The notes: generated from the sequence alone by a model not told the origin. A stretch of DNA of 64,000 nt from Bathymodiolus brooksi (GCA_963680875.1 OY804588.1:92560233-92624232); one strand, 5' to 3'; counted from the first letter of the stretch, positions 36,259 to 47,171 are shown. Program-made: numbers and translations.

Positions 36259-37708
36259 TGGAACATTGTTTGTGTCGTGGAAGGAGATTGACACGCTCCG
36301 TACACGTTAAAGGGCATAACTGGAAAACGTGTGCACGCATTGTAGCTGCTTTACAGGGGATGAATCATTTGGACATGCCTAATTCATACTTTTCTAGTAG
36401 CAGTGAAAAGGTATGTTTTCTGATTCCTATCTCATTATTGTATATTTAAAAATAAATATATTTTGATGAATTTGTATGCACGGAATAGTTGCTGCTGACC
36501 GTTATATCATTAGGTATATAACCATCAATTAAGCAATCTACTAGATTATGATCAATTATCCATAAAGGTAATAACAAAATTACCGAACTCCGAACAATCT
36601 TACAAAGGGAAAGTCAAAACTCATAAGTATATAAACATACACATCTAAGAGAATATCTGATCCTCATCTCAATATAATATAAATATACCATTATGCTGAT
36701 ATATTATTAGACTTACAGGATTTATAATGTTCTATTGTAAGCAAAGAGCATGTGTGTCAGATGACGTAAGATGAAATTGACAATTTCATTTTGGTTCAAA
36801 ATAAACGTTAGAGAATACAGAAGGGACACTCCAAAATGGACACTGACAACATACGGTACACAAGACGAAGACAAACAAAGCAAAAACACAACACAATATG
36901 CGTTGGACACCACTATGCGCAAACAGATACAAATAACGTAAATGTAACATGACCCCTGGAGGTTAAGATGAACCGAACGCCGTAACGGACACATATACAT
37001 CAATTCCTTCTTAATAAATTAAAGACAACATATATTAATTCGCTTCCATGGAACTAAGTTATATACTATATGAGATAAGAGTAAAGTGCAATTAATTGAA
37101 TAAACAATGGATAACTATTTAACTTTTAATAATCATTAATGGCTTGTTCCGAATTGAAAAAGTCAAAAACAAACGTTAAAATGCTTTGACAGCGTTCCAG
37201 TGGTGCTGCACATTACCATCATGTCAAAAGAAAAATCAAATCGGGAAGTCAGTGACACAAATATGCGGAAATGCGTGGAGTAATTCTCCTCTAGTTGATG
37301 GCCATCAATGGTTATCATAAATGACACTTGACCCTAAATAGGTAGAGAACGAACGAAAACGTGGAATATTAAAAGGAACATTTTTTTCCCTAGTAATATA
37401 CAGTTATATTTTGATGGGCGTTTAACAAGTGTAGGATTTACATATGAGTAGGTTTTGCAACATGATGTTGGTGTGCCCTATATTTGTGTATGAATTGTAA
37501 CAAGTGTGTCATCGAATACACCTCAAAATCAGTAAAGTCTAATTCGAACCTACAGTTGTAAATCTATATCATGTTAATAAAAATCTTTAAGTACAGGACG
37601 TTTGACGGTTATGTAAGGGGATATGTTTGATTGACACTATTCACAAAGTCCATCTATACAATGGATGTAAATTTATTGGTTGAGGAAACCAGGGTACCGG
37701 TGTCAGAA
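36259..37708. other. AT-rich spacer, no gene recognised
   Basis: A minus-strand frame at 36722-37003 (93 residues, cysteine- and hydrophobic-rich) has no recognisable domain. The phrase gaggaaaccagggtaccgg near 37682 resembles the SINE body (ggaggaaaccggagtacc). Confidence 0.4.
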
Positions 37709-37880
37709 AAGTTTAAAGATACCACAGTGGTAATCAGAACCCGTAATTCGAAGAAGATCAGACAATACAATGGCCAAAAGAAAAAGGACAAACCATAATC
37801 TAAAAAGCACTAGATAGAAAACTAAAGATCTAGCAATACGAATCCCATTCAAAACCGGGGTTGCACTCAAGTGGTTTGGA
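37709..37880 (-). mobile_element. retroelement 3' tail copy
   Basis: aagtttaaagataccacag, gtggtaatcagaacccg, gaagaagatcagacaatac, aatggccaaaagaaaaagg and accggggttgcactcaa follow the tail order. The copy breaks before the ccactagtgg part. Confidence 0.8.
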
Positions 37881-37908
37881 TGTCAGTGCCAAACGTTACA
37901 AAAAAGTG

Positions 37909-37996
37909 GCATCGAGTAAAGCGTGTTTTGAGCGGCAATCGAACTCACAACAGCAGCAGTGATAGGCTTGATTGTATTAGTAGAGGGAAATCTAAC
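37909..37996 (-). mobile_element. SINE head fragment
   Basis: gcatcgagtaaag, gcaatcgaactcacaac, agtgataggc and tgattgta match the head and early body of the SINE on the minus strand (compare gcatcgagtacacc ... gtgataggcactgattgc at 20028-20094). Confidence 0.6.
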
Positions 37997-39699
37997 TCAC
38001 ACATATGATCTAGTATACACTTAGTCACGGACATAATTAAGTACTTCGTGGTAATAATCAAATTGGCGCATTAGAGCTGTTTTTCCGAATTAGTTCGTAT
38101 TATTCGCCCTCAAAACGATAAGGTACAAACTATAACATAAAAGAGAAGTAGAATTCCAGAAATTAGAAACCATTACCAATTCAATCAAGAATTAAAAAAA
38201 AATCGCACATTTTTACCACTAAGCATTGAATTATAAGCTGTTTTTTGCATTCAGACAAATCAATATATCGTAGATTAAAATTGGAATCGATCGACTTACG
38301 ACCGATTGTTGTAAACACTATGAAGAAGTTGACTTTGTCGTTGACGATTAATTTGCACACACCATTTTATTCTAAACATGTTTGTAGTTTATCGCTACGG
38401 AACCGAACGCAATTTACTTCATGATCTTACCACATCATAACTTGAACCGAACTTATGGATATCGATCTTAATAAAACCACTCATTAAGTTAAGCTTAAGT
38501 TAATAATCGATTGAACTCGATATTCGATTTACGTGATCGATCTACAAGAAGTTCAAGCTATTCTCAATATGACAAGTATTTGTTGGTTAAACAGAAATAA
38601 TTTATAATCGATGCATATCATGTATAAAAGAAACTTTTAAACAGGGGAATTAAAAAAGTGAAAATCTTTGTTTGGGGTCTTTTTGTTATTAAAGGAAGAA
38701 CATGAAAAATACAAAATGAAAAGTTCTTTGGGATTTTATTTTTAAAGCAGATATCTTTAATAACTTTAATAAATGAAAAAAAAATAAACATGTGTTTGTG
38801 AAATCATAAGTAGAATATAATTTATATTTTGATTTCCTTGATAGTAGATTACAGGTCACACGATCTGTTTAAGTTCGCTTCTAAATTAGCACTTTATATA
38901 TCTTACAATAATGTTACAAGAATGTGCGCATGCTAAAATTGTGATTTTTTTTTATGATCTCATAATATTCTGAGCAAAATAAAAATTGACAGATACTGCT
39001 ATTTTTAACTGAAGATACGCAATCTGTTTTTATTTACTTGTTCCTATTTATGATAATATATCTAATATTTTATAAACTTAATATGTAAAAACTTACCTTT
39101 TATAATTTGATATATAATTTTAAGCTTGTTAAATTGTCATAATGTTCACAAAAGAGAAAAAAAATCCTGAAATTAACAATAATTTGTGACGTAGATTATG
39201 CCATGATCATTAGTAACATATATTGTCACAACCATTCACAGTATAATAGTGTAAAGTAAATTCTCCACCATACCGAGGGCATAACACAGGGGTACATAAT
39301 TCTTACATTCAATGCGACCTCAAATATTTCCACTTTTTATTAATGATTTCAAAAATAGAAGATGTTGAATTGTGAAGTAGAAATAATAGGATGCATATAG
39401 TATACAATGATATCTATAGTTTTTATGTGGTTTAACTTCTGTACCCCTTAAATGGCCTCAGTGATCATAATAACATTTATGAATGATCGGTTATTGGTCA
39501 CCATAAAATATATTATATATTTATTTGTCCAAATGACCTCTGACCTAGGGGTCAATGTCTATTTAATTGTTGGGACATAGAATAAGAAATAAGAAATCAG
39601 TAAGTAGTGTTGCATTACAACACACTTATTTGGATTTTATGTGCTTCGGATCGTACGGAAAAATAAACGAATTACATGCTTAAATATTTTCCAATTTAG
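37997..39699. other. AT-rich unique-looking spacer
   Basis: This is the longest stretch of the island in which I see neither repeats nor plausible frames. There are several atcgat words around 38285-38550 but no clear array. Confidence 0.45.
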
Positions 39700-39768
39700 T
39701 GAGTACGATGCGCTTCTTGAATAACCTTCATCATGTACGCTCAACATCAAAAGATTGGAAAGTCAACT
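39700..39768 (-). repeat. dispersed family B tail, minus copy
   Basis: The reverse complement reads gactttccaatcttttgatg, gagcgtacatgatgaaggtt and attcaagaagcgcatcgtac. This parallels 47244-47305 (gactttccaattcttcgac ... gaaggttattccagaaacgc). Confidence 0.7.
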
Positions 39769-39889
39769 AAAAACTAAACCCCAGAATAACACAAACTCTT
39801 CAAAATCCAGGATAAAGACAAGATTCACCGGATCGTTTGCAGCTTCACGCATGTGCCAATCCAAACGTCATTATCGAGTCACCGACGCA

Positions 39890-40020
39890 AAATCGATATC
39901 GTTAACACAAGTGCACGAACGCACACTTTCATTGCTTGATACAGGCACTTCAATGAAAAAGGCTTTGCTAAGCCAGTTTTATCGGCATACAACTCACCTC
40001 TTAGTGAAATGATGCGGTAA
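39890..40020 (-). repeat. dispersed family C copy
   Basis: cttgatacaggcacttcaat, gctttgctaagccagtttta and gtgaaatgatgcgg match 41819-41900 (cttggtacaggcgcttcaat, ggtgctaagctggttc, aatgaaatgatgcg). Confidence 0.65.
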
Positions 40021-40140
40021 TTGAAGAATTTTGCATACCCGAGTACTATACCAACCCTTACATATCACCGAGCGAACAGTGTGATTACAAAGTATGCCTT
40101 AATCTTGAATAGTATACATAATATGCATAATATATTTCAG

Positions 40141-40274
40141 AAAGATCTGAAGACACCAATTGAGTCATCATAATCCGTAAACCGAAGAAGAACAGGTGCT
40201 GTGGAAGGGTAAGAAATTTCTGCTTCACTAGTGACACCCGTCGTGCTGCTCCAGTTACGAAACCGGTGATAAGT
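40141..40274 (-). mobile_element. retroelement 3' tail copy with internal deletion
   Basis: It begins agatctgaagacacc and aatccgtaaaccgaagaag, then jumps from gaacag straight to gtgctgtggaagggtaag. It ends ttcactagtgacacccgtc, ccagttacgaaaccgg and tgataagtc. Roughly 120 bp of the middle of the tail is missing. Confidence 0.8.
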
Positions 40275-40321
40275 CATGAATGAAGAAAAGAACCGGGACG
40301 TGCATTCGTTACACAGAGGTT

Positions 40322-40556
40322 GCAAGGACAACAAACAATTATATAATGTCCATGGTAAAGCAAGGACAACAAACAATTATATAATGTCCATGGTAAAGCA
40401 AGGACAACAAACAATTATATAATGTCCATGGTAAAGCAAGGACAACAAACAATTATATAATGTCCATGGTAAAGCAAGGACAACAAACAATTATATAATG
40501 TCCATGGTAAAGCAAGGACAACAAACAATTATATAATGTCCATGGTAAAGCAAGGT
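40322..40556. repeat. 38-bp minisatellite, 6 copies
   Basis: The unit is gcaaggacaacaaacaatta plus tataatgtccatggtaaa. Copies start at 40322, 40360, 40398, 40436, 40474 and 40512 and appear identical. A seventh start breaks off at gcaaggtaaaac. Confidence 0.97.
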
Positions 40557-40696
40557 AAAACAATTAACATTTGCGATAACTCATCATCTCTAATTTGAAC
40601 AAAGATGCTAGAGTATAGTAAGCATCTAAGCTATCATTGTAAGGATCAGCTTAGTAATGAACACGAATAGAAACAGATGATAACTAGGAAAAAATG

Positions 40697-40865
40697 TTTG
40701 AAGATATCAAATGTGTATTCAGAAGCCGTAAATCAAAAGAGGTGCAATGCATGGTAGAAAGACGAAGGACAAAATGACAAACATTGATCTACAAAATACC
40801 ATACTCAGGTACTCCGGAAGGGTCAGCAGTTGTTGATCAACTAGTGACACCTGTCGTGTTGCTGC
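40697..40865 (-). mobile_element. retroelement 3' tail copy, degenerate
   Basis: tttgaagatatcaaatg, attcagaagccgtaaatc, acaaacattgatctac, tactccggaagggtcagcag and aactagtgacacctgtcgtg follow the family order. Confidence 0.75.
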
Positions 40866-41084
40866 TAAGCGACACGAACATTATCTGACGTGGACATAAG
40901 CGTAAATAAATATTGCTACATGCATCAAAGCGCAAGTATAGATTACTTGCTGCAATTAGAATACCACATTTTGGTCACTAGGGTTGGGATGTGATGCAAC
41001 CTTTATTATAACCACATTTTGTTAAATGTTGCATAACAATGAGCTTAAGCTTATTTTTGATAGAATTTCATACATGTCAATACA

Positions 41085-41345
41085 GAAATGTGACCGTAGC
41101 CTATTTTGGCTATCCTGCTTATACCCTTTGGCTTTATTGCTCCCAAAGCTTTAAATTATTTGGCTTTCCAATATTTCGATTTTGAGCATACACGATGAAG
41201 GTTATTCCAGAAGCATATCGTGGGCACTAATATAAATATTAGATATGTGTTACTCTCACCAATGGGATACCCCTGCTAGTGTACTAATAGTGGACCCAAG
41301 GGTATCATCCACTCAGTAGGCACTAAATCTGATATCTACGTTTTT
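41085..41345 (+). repeat. dispersed family B tail, plus copy
   Basis: ggctatcctgcttatacc, tttggctttattgctccc, tttaaattatttggctttcc, gatgaaggttattccagaag, and after an insertion of about 80 bp gcactaaatctgatatctac. It parallels 47171-47328. The protein this tail belonged to is not in the window. Confidence 0.75.
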
Positions 41346-41689
41346 ATTACATTTATCTTATCTTCAACAAGCAAAATTTCCCCTTATTTCAAACTGAAAC
41401 GAGAGCATTATAATTGCCAGTGCTTTATCAATTGTATTAAACGTTCATTAGCTTGCGTCATAAAATATACCAAGAACAGGTCAACCGTATCTCCTTTTTT
41501 TTGTTTTTTTCCCATGCAATAAATAACCAGTACATTATGTTATTTTATCTGTATAATTCATCACAAAAAACTGTGGATTACCAAAATTTGACGTAAAAAG
41601 GTGAAATTGTGTGGGAAATATAACAATAGAACAACTAAATCGTTTTTTTTATTTACAGAATGATAAATCATTCCAGATTGGTGTTAACA

Positions 41690-41905
41690 GATCATCATAT
41701 GTAAAATAAAAAAAAAATACCAACAGTTCAAAAATCCAATATCCAACCGAAAAATCGTAGAAAGAATCAAAATTAATACCCCTAGCACACATATATATGA
41801 TTTCTGACTTTCCCTCGCTTGGTACAGGCGCTTCAATAAGAAGTGGCGGTGCTAAGCTGGTTCTATGGACCAAATCGTCCCCTCGTAATGAAATGATGCG
41901 ATCAT
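41690..41905 (-). repeat. dispersed family C copy
   Basis: It includes aaccgaaaaatcgtagaaag, aatacccctagcacac, cttggtacaggcgcttcaat and ggtgctaagctggttc. It carries a 74-residue minus frame whose SFYDFSVGYW stretch resembles the translation at 23640-23680. It is not recognised as a known gene. Confidence 0.65.
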
Positions 41906-42061
41906 CTAAGTATTATTTATAATATGTGAGTAAACTTTTTACCCTCACATATAAGCTTACGCAATAATATGTATACGTACAAAATACAAAACAAATGAAA
42001 TATTTAATCACTGAAGCTCAATAAAACCGTAGAAATCAGATCTTAAAATATTTGGAAGCAG

Positions 42062-42165
42062 CAACAAAAAAAATAAAAAATAAAAAAATAAAAAAAATAA
42101 AAATAAAAAAAACCAAAAACAAATGGCCTAAACAGGATAGCCAAATCGGCTAAGGTCACATTAAT
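42062..42165 (-). repeat. A/T-rich tract and family B fragment
   Basis: 42062-42113 is a run of A tracts separated by single T. It is followed by aaatggcctaaacaggatag and ccaaatcggctaaggtcac, the reverse complement of the start of family B (gctatcctgtttaagcca). The minus-strand phenylalanine-rich frame here is a translation of the A tract. Confidence 0.6.
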
Positions 42166-42652
42166 GTAAGTTAGAGAAAAACAAGTTAATATTTTTTGGG
42201 ACGTAACGCAATTTAGAAATAAAAAACAAAACACCCACACAAAATAAAATGTTGATAAAAACAATGTAAATTCGTACAATACCTACATGAAACCACAATC
42301 GTAACCTGGATTCGTTGATATATCACTGAAATGTCACGTCAATAGTTTATAAGTTCCCCTTTACCACTTCATTGCAAGCTTCATTAGAATGTCATACACT
42401 GTATGCTTTTTCATGATTGACCCTCATGAGTATGTACGGGAAGGTTCTGAATCGTGCTGGAATGTTTTGATTTTGGCTCAAGTTGATCATTGTTTCAGTA
42501 CGAGAAGGTACACAATCATGCTCGAATGTTTTAAATCTGATTAGAGTTATCTTAAATATATCAGTTAAAGGAAAAACTTTTTTTTTGATAATGAAGATAA
42601 TAACGAAATAAACAGAGATAAATTTTGGGGAAATTTGAAAAAGGAAACTTAA

Positions 42653-43889
42653 AACGAAAATAAGATTCCAGAGTTTCAATGGAGATCAGTTACGAAAGAG
42701 GAAATCCTGGACAATCATAGGTCTGTTTTATGTTCCTTTGGAATTTCAACCAAAGATGGAGAACTGGATCTACCATCACTCTACTGGATTCCTAAATTAC
42801 TTAAGTGTCCTTTCAAACAGCACTATATTGTTGGGTCTAACAAATGCTCAACGAAACCTCTTTCCAAATTATTAACATGTATTCTATCGGCGGTCAAAAC
42901 TGGCCTTCAGAGTTACTGTGACACTAGCTACTCGAGTGGTGGTATGAATCAGATGTGGATTCTGAAGAACTCTAAAAATCTGTTAGAGTACATACAATCT
43001 ATGTCCCTCTCCTCCTGCAATAGCATTAAAACGCTTGACTTCTCTACCCTTTACACTACTATTCCTCACTCTAAGCTGAAGGAAAAATTAAGGGAGTTGG
43101 TCCAACTGTTTTTCATAAGAAAGAATGGCCAACGTAGATACAAATACATTGTCCTAGGAAGAGACAGATCTTATTTTGTTAAAAAAAACCACTCTGATTC
43201 TCTGAAACTGATATCATCAACATGCTCGAGTTTTTGATTGACAACATATTTATTATGTTTGGTGGACGTGTTTTTCAACAAACAGTCGGTATACCTATGG
43301 GTACAAACTATGTTCCTCTTCTCGCCGACTTGTTCCTTTATTCGTATGAGGCAGACTTCATACAGGGGCTTCTCAAGAAAAACGAAAGGAAGCTAACCCG
43401 ATCCTTTAATTTCACGTTCCGTTATATAGATGATGTCCTTTCACTAAATAATTCTAGGTTTGGTGATTTTGTTGATCGCATATATCCCATTAAGCTTGAA
43501 ATAAAGGATACCACAGACACAGATAGGTCTGCTTCATACCTTGACATACACCTCGATATCGACAGTGAGGGGCGGTTAAATGGAGACTCTACGATAAAAC
43601 AATATGATTTCAATTTTCCCACTGTGAACTTTCCATTTATATGTAGCAACATTTCAGCAGCACCTGCATATGGATTATATATCTCTCAGTTGATTTCAAA
43701 GCTTGTGGTTCCTATCAGGATTTCCTAAATAGAGGGTTGCTGCTAACAAGGAAGCTACTGAACCAAGAGTTCCTCTTGGTAAAGTTGAAGTCATCACTTC
43801 GAAAATTTTACAGTCGCCACCATGACTTGGTTGACCGTTATAGAATATCTGTGTCACAAATGACCACTGATATGTTCCACTTGTCGTAA
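42653..43889 (+). pseudogene. frameshifted Penelope-like reverse transcriptase remnant
   Basis: A reverse transcriptase of the Penelope-like type can be followed across three frames. Frame one is open from 42653 to the stop at 43235, with no start at its 5' end. It contains a SLYWIPK-type stretch at about 42775-42798 and motif A (LDFSTLYTTIPH, 43034-43069). A small deletion near 43200 shifts the frame. The next frame, about 43205-43728, holds motif B (VGIPMGTN, 43285-43308) and motif C with the catalytic YIDD (43423-43434). A second shift near 43697 moves the remaining C-terminal part into a third frame that ends at the taa 43887-43889. Little more than 150 codons follow YIDD, too few for a C-terminal GIY-YIG endonuclease. 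With two shifts and a missing 5' part, it cannot make an active enzyme. The Penelope assignment rests on motif style; a related retroelement class is possible. Confidence 0.85.
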
Positions 43890-44140
43890 ACACTTCCCGG
43901 ACCTTTCCCCATTCTTATTACCGGGTTTGTAACTAGATTAACACGACGGGTGCCACTAGTGGAGCAGGAACTACATACCCTTCCGGAGCACCTGAGTTCA
44001 CCTCGGTTTTTAGTGGGGTTCGTGTTACTGATCTATAGTTTTATATGTATGTTTTGTAGATCGTTGTTTGTCCTTTTGTACTTTTTCTTTTGGCCATTAT
44101 TTTCTCTGTTCTTCTTCGATATACGGATTCTGAATACCCC
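42653..44140 (+). mobile_element. 5'-truncated Penelope-like element with its 3' tail
   Basis: The reverse transcriptase remnant is followed directly by an untranslated tail, 43890-44140: gtttgtaactagattaacac, gacgggtgccactagtgg, cccttccggagcacctgag, gtggggttcgtgttac, gtttgtccttttgtac, ttctgaatacccc. All tail-only fragments in the island match parts of this segment, so this copy ties the dispersed repeat to its protein. Upstream of about 42650 the similarity ends, which fits incomplete reverse transcription. Confidence 0.8.
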
Positions 44141-44275
44141 ACACTTCATAAGATAGCATATATCGAATATAGATAAAACAAAATGGGATCATAATTTTTT
44201 CAATTGATTTATTATTTTTGATCACGATTGTTGGTTACACACGGACTCAAGAACAAGCTCCTGTAACTTGATTCA

Positions 44276-44470
44276 AGAAGAGTTTGAAGATTTCAAAGGA
44301 GTAATAACAATCCGTATACCGAAGAAGAACAGAAAACGCAATGGCCAAAAGAAAAAGGACAAAAGGACAAACAACGATCTACAAAACATACATATAAAAC
44401 TAAAGATCGAGTAACACGAATCCCACTAAAACCGGTGTGAACTCAGGTGCTCTGGTATGCAGTTTCTGTT
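44276..44470 (-). mobile_element. retroelement 3' tail copy, inverted next to the parent
   Basis: agtttgaagatttcaaagg, caatccgtataccgaagaag, aatggccaaaagaaaaagg, aacgatctacaaaacatac, gatcgagtaacacgaatccc and gtgaactcaggtgctctgg. With the tail at 43950-44140 it forms an inverted pair of about 190-bp arms separated by roughly 140 bp. Confidence 0.87.
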
Positions 44471-44523
44471 GTGAAGACTTTACTGGAGTTAAATCTGCAA
44501 ATAAATTGATTGGTTCCTACGAA

Positions 44524-44858
44524 TTACAGAAATCCATTTGCTTTTGTTCTAAAATAACAGGTTTTACACGAGTTATTTCCCTTTAAAACGTACAAAAGAT
44601 GTATCTTTCATGCACACTTCAATGAAAATAACATATATCTTCTTGCCATAATCTTTTCAAAATTTTAATGCTGTAACAGTCTGTGAATTTTCTATTTGCT
44701 ATTAAAATTTCTACAAATTATGAGAACATTATACACAAATTCGTTGTCCTTTCGATTGCTATGTCCAGATCGGATACCATTTTGCACAATGTAAGGGAAA
44801 TAACTCATATAAAAATGATATAGCAGCGTAAATCTTAGAATCAAATCGGGAATGTTCA
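44524..44858. mobile_element. MITE-like element, copy 2
   Basis: It is homologous along its length to 25708-26045: cgagttatttccctttaaa, ttcaatgaaaataacatat, tgaattttctatttgctat, gttgtcctttcgattgct, gtaagggaaataactcat and aatcaaatcgggaatgt. The terminal inverted arms are partly preserved. Confidence 0.72.
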
Positions 44859-45107
44859 AATGATCTGTTGACATACTAATTACAAAAAATAAGTTTTTAG
44901 AGGCAAACAATTCACATGAAATGAAATTGAACATGTTAAATTATTAAACGTGTTGTCTTTCAATACTAATATAGCAACATATTAGTCTTTTGATACCCCA
45001 ATGCTACGAATTTTCAAACACAAATTAAAAACATATCATACCAGGATTCGATTCTGTTCTTCTCTGACAACAAAAGCCCAGAAATAATACTGATGGTTTA
45101 TGACTTA

Positions 45108-45354
45108 TGGAGATTAACGCCACTTTCAACAATATTTCCGTTATATCGTGGTGGTCAGGATTAGTGGTGGAGGAAACCGGAGTACCTGGTGAAAACCACC
45201 CACCTCTCGCAAGTTACTGACAAACTTGATCACATAATGTTGTATCGAGTACATCTCGCCATTGACGAGATTCGAACTCACAACGTTAGTGGTGATTGGC
45301 ACTGATTGCACTGTAAATCAAACTACCATATGATTCCGACCACGACGGTCCCCC
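45108..45354 (-). mobile_element. tRNA-derived SINE, near full length
   Basis: On the minus strand it shows a tRNA-like head (ggaccgtcgtggtcgga and a B-box-like gagttcgaatctcg at about 45258-45271). The body includes ggaggaaaccggagtacctg on the plus strand, and the end reads tgttgaaagtggcgttaat. This is the best preserved copy in the window. Confidence 0.82.
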
Positions 45355-45550
45355 AAAATGTTGACTTTGTAGGGGTATTGTTACTTGTTTGCTTTAACCA
45401 TCTTGATCATAACTGATATATTTAATTATGGTTTAAATAACATACCTTTCCTTCTACATGTAAGTACCCGAGAGAAGATGAAAACATCACGTTTAAAACA
45501 GGCGGCAAACCCATTCAGATTATTAGATATGCAAAATGTAATTATAGAAC

Positions 45551-45769
45551 GAATGTATCAGCCGTCCAGCAGTCAGTAATTCGACACTGGCATGGCTGAT
45601 AAGATGAATGTATCAGCGTCCAGCAGTCAGTAATTCGACGCTGACATGGCTAATAAGATGAATATATCAGCCGTCCAGCAGTCAGTAATTCGACGCTGAT
45701 ATGGCTAATAAGATGAATGTATCAGCCGTCCAGCAGTCAGTAATTCGACGCTGACATGGCTAATAAGAT
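45551..45769. repeat. 55-bp minisatellite, 4 copies
   Basis: The unit is gaatgtatcagccgtccagc plus agtcagtaattcgacgctga plus catggctaataagat. Copies start at 45551, 45606, 45660 and 45715; the second lacks one base. Confidence 0.96.
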
Positions 45770-46315
45770 TTGTTGATATCTACAGTTCCTAATAGATGTA
45801 ATTAGATACAAATCTGCTTTATCCTCTTTAATCTCTGTTAAGCAATAACTTGTTTTATGTGACCATAATTTGTATTTTCCTTCACATTGCGCTTCATAAC
45901 AATTAAACCTTTATTAAGCGACCACCTGTATTATGTGAGCCACATTTCACTGTTGGATTGGAAGGTGACACAAGACAGGTTTGGCTGTACCACACTTTCA
46001 GAATATTTCCAAAATACAATCGCAAATCCGTGGAAAGAAAGAGCCGAGTAAGAATATATGCTAAGAGAAGTAATCCAATGTCGTGTTTGGATAAAATTAC
46101 AGAGATGTGATAAATATTGATGTAATATACAAATACGAGGTATCATTACAGTAGTTATAAGAACATCTGGTGATTTATTGGTACATCGACTATAATCAGA
46201 ATTCTAAATATTGCTGTAATTATTGTTGTAATCAACACATGGTGTAGTGTTGTTTATTACATATGACGAGGAGATATGTTGTTACCTTGGTTACGTCAGT
46301 CTTTAGTTTGTATAG

Positions 46316-46453
46316 TTCAATCTTTAGTTTTATACGTAGTGTTTTGTGGGCCATTGTTAGTCGTTTAATCTTTTCTTGTGTTGCTTGGTCATTGTTTTGT
46401 CTGTCCTTCGATCATCTACTTCTTCTAATATCTCCTATGGTATCATCAAACTT
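46316..46453 (+). mobile_element. retroelement 3' tail copy, diverged
   Basis: caatctttagttttatacg, agtgttttgtgggccattgt, ttggtcattgttttgtctgt, ccttcgat and ggtatcatcaaact follow the order of the tail on the plus strand. The 117-residue plus frame spanning it is incidental. Confidence 0.7.
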
Positions 46454-46504
46454 GCAAAAATTGAAAAATAAAATATACATTGTACGGTTTTTCTGTTTCT
46501 TTGT

Positions 46505-46698
46505 TTGTTTGATGGTGTTTAACGCCACTTTCAACAATATTTCAGTTATATCGTGGCGGTCAGTTTTGAGAAAACCACCGACCTGTCGCAATTCACTGAC
46601 AAACTTTATCACATAATGTTGCACACCTCGCCCTAATCGAAATTCTAACTCACAACATAGGTAGCTGTAACTGCAACTGCCATACGATCACGTCCCCT
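46505..46698 (-). mobile_element. tRNA-derived SINE with internal gaps
   Basis: tgatggtgtttaacgccac, aacaatatttcagttatatc, gtggcggtcag, gagaaaaccaccgacctgtc and tcacataatgttgcac. The middle of the body (the ggaggaaacc segment) and part of the head are deleted relative to 45108-45354. Confidence 0.78.
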
Positions 46699-46901
46699 AC
46701 ACTACAAGGAACCGGCACGTATTGTATATTGGTATTACACTTGTTATGTATTTGTCTTAAGGATAACGATGTTCACCATGTAGAATAATTCCAATATACA
46801 AAAACTAATATATATTATGTTTCGGCACTGACATGATTTATTAGATATATTTATTACTGATATTTACAGTTACTTAATAATGTAATTATTTATAAAACTA
46901 A

Positions 46902-47171
46902 AGTTCTCCTCCCTCAGACATAGGTGACCTTAGTTCTCCTCCCTCAGACATAGGTGACCTTAGTTCTCCTCCCTCAGACATAGGTGACCTTAGTTCTCCT
47001 CCCTCAGACATAGGTGACCTTAGTTCTCCTCCCTCAGACATAGGTGACCTTAGTTCTCCTCCCTCAGACATAGGTGACCTTAGTTCTCCTCCCTCAGACA
47101 TAGGTGACCTTAGTTCTCTTCCCTCAGACATAGGTGACCTTAGTTCTCCTCCCTCAGACATAGGTGATCTT
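46902..47171. repeat. 30-bp minisatellite, 9 copies
   Basis: The unit is agttctcctccctcagacat plus aggtgacctt. Nine copies start every 30 bp from 46902 to 47142. Because 30 is a multiple of three and the unit lacks a stop in one minus frame, that frame reads a ten-residue repeat, MSEGGELRSP, for 87 residues. There is no splice or promoter evidence for a gene. Confidence 0.96.

Noticed and set aside
36076..36449. Three overlapping plus-strand frames
   Set aside because: They are all created by the 32-bp minisatellite, which has no stop in any forward frame.
34480..45600. Hammerhead ribozyme core in element tails or the 55-bp array
   Set aside because: Penelope elements can carry hammerheads, so I looked for the ctganga and gaaa boxes in order. 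Isolated ctgaaga words occur (for example near 34477 and 40147), but none has the second box and stems in place.
46412..46624. Minus-strand frame containing [13 protein letters not shown]
   Set aside because: The same reading occurs at 19931-20113 and is the body of the SINE, not a gene.
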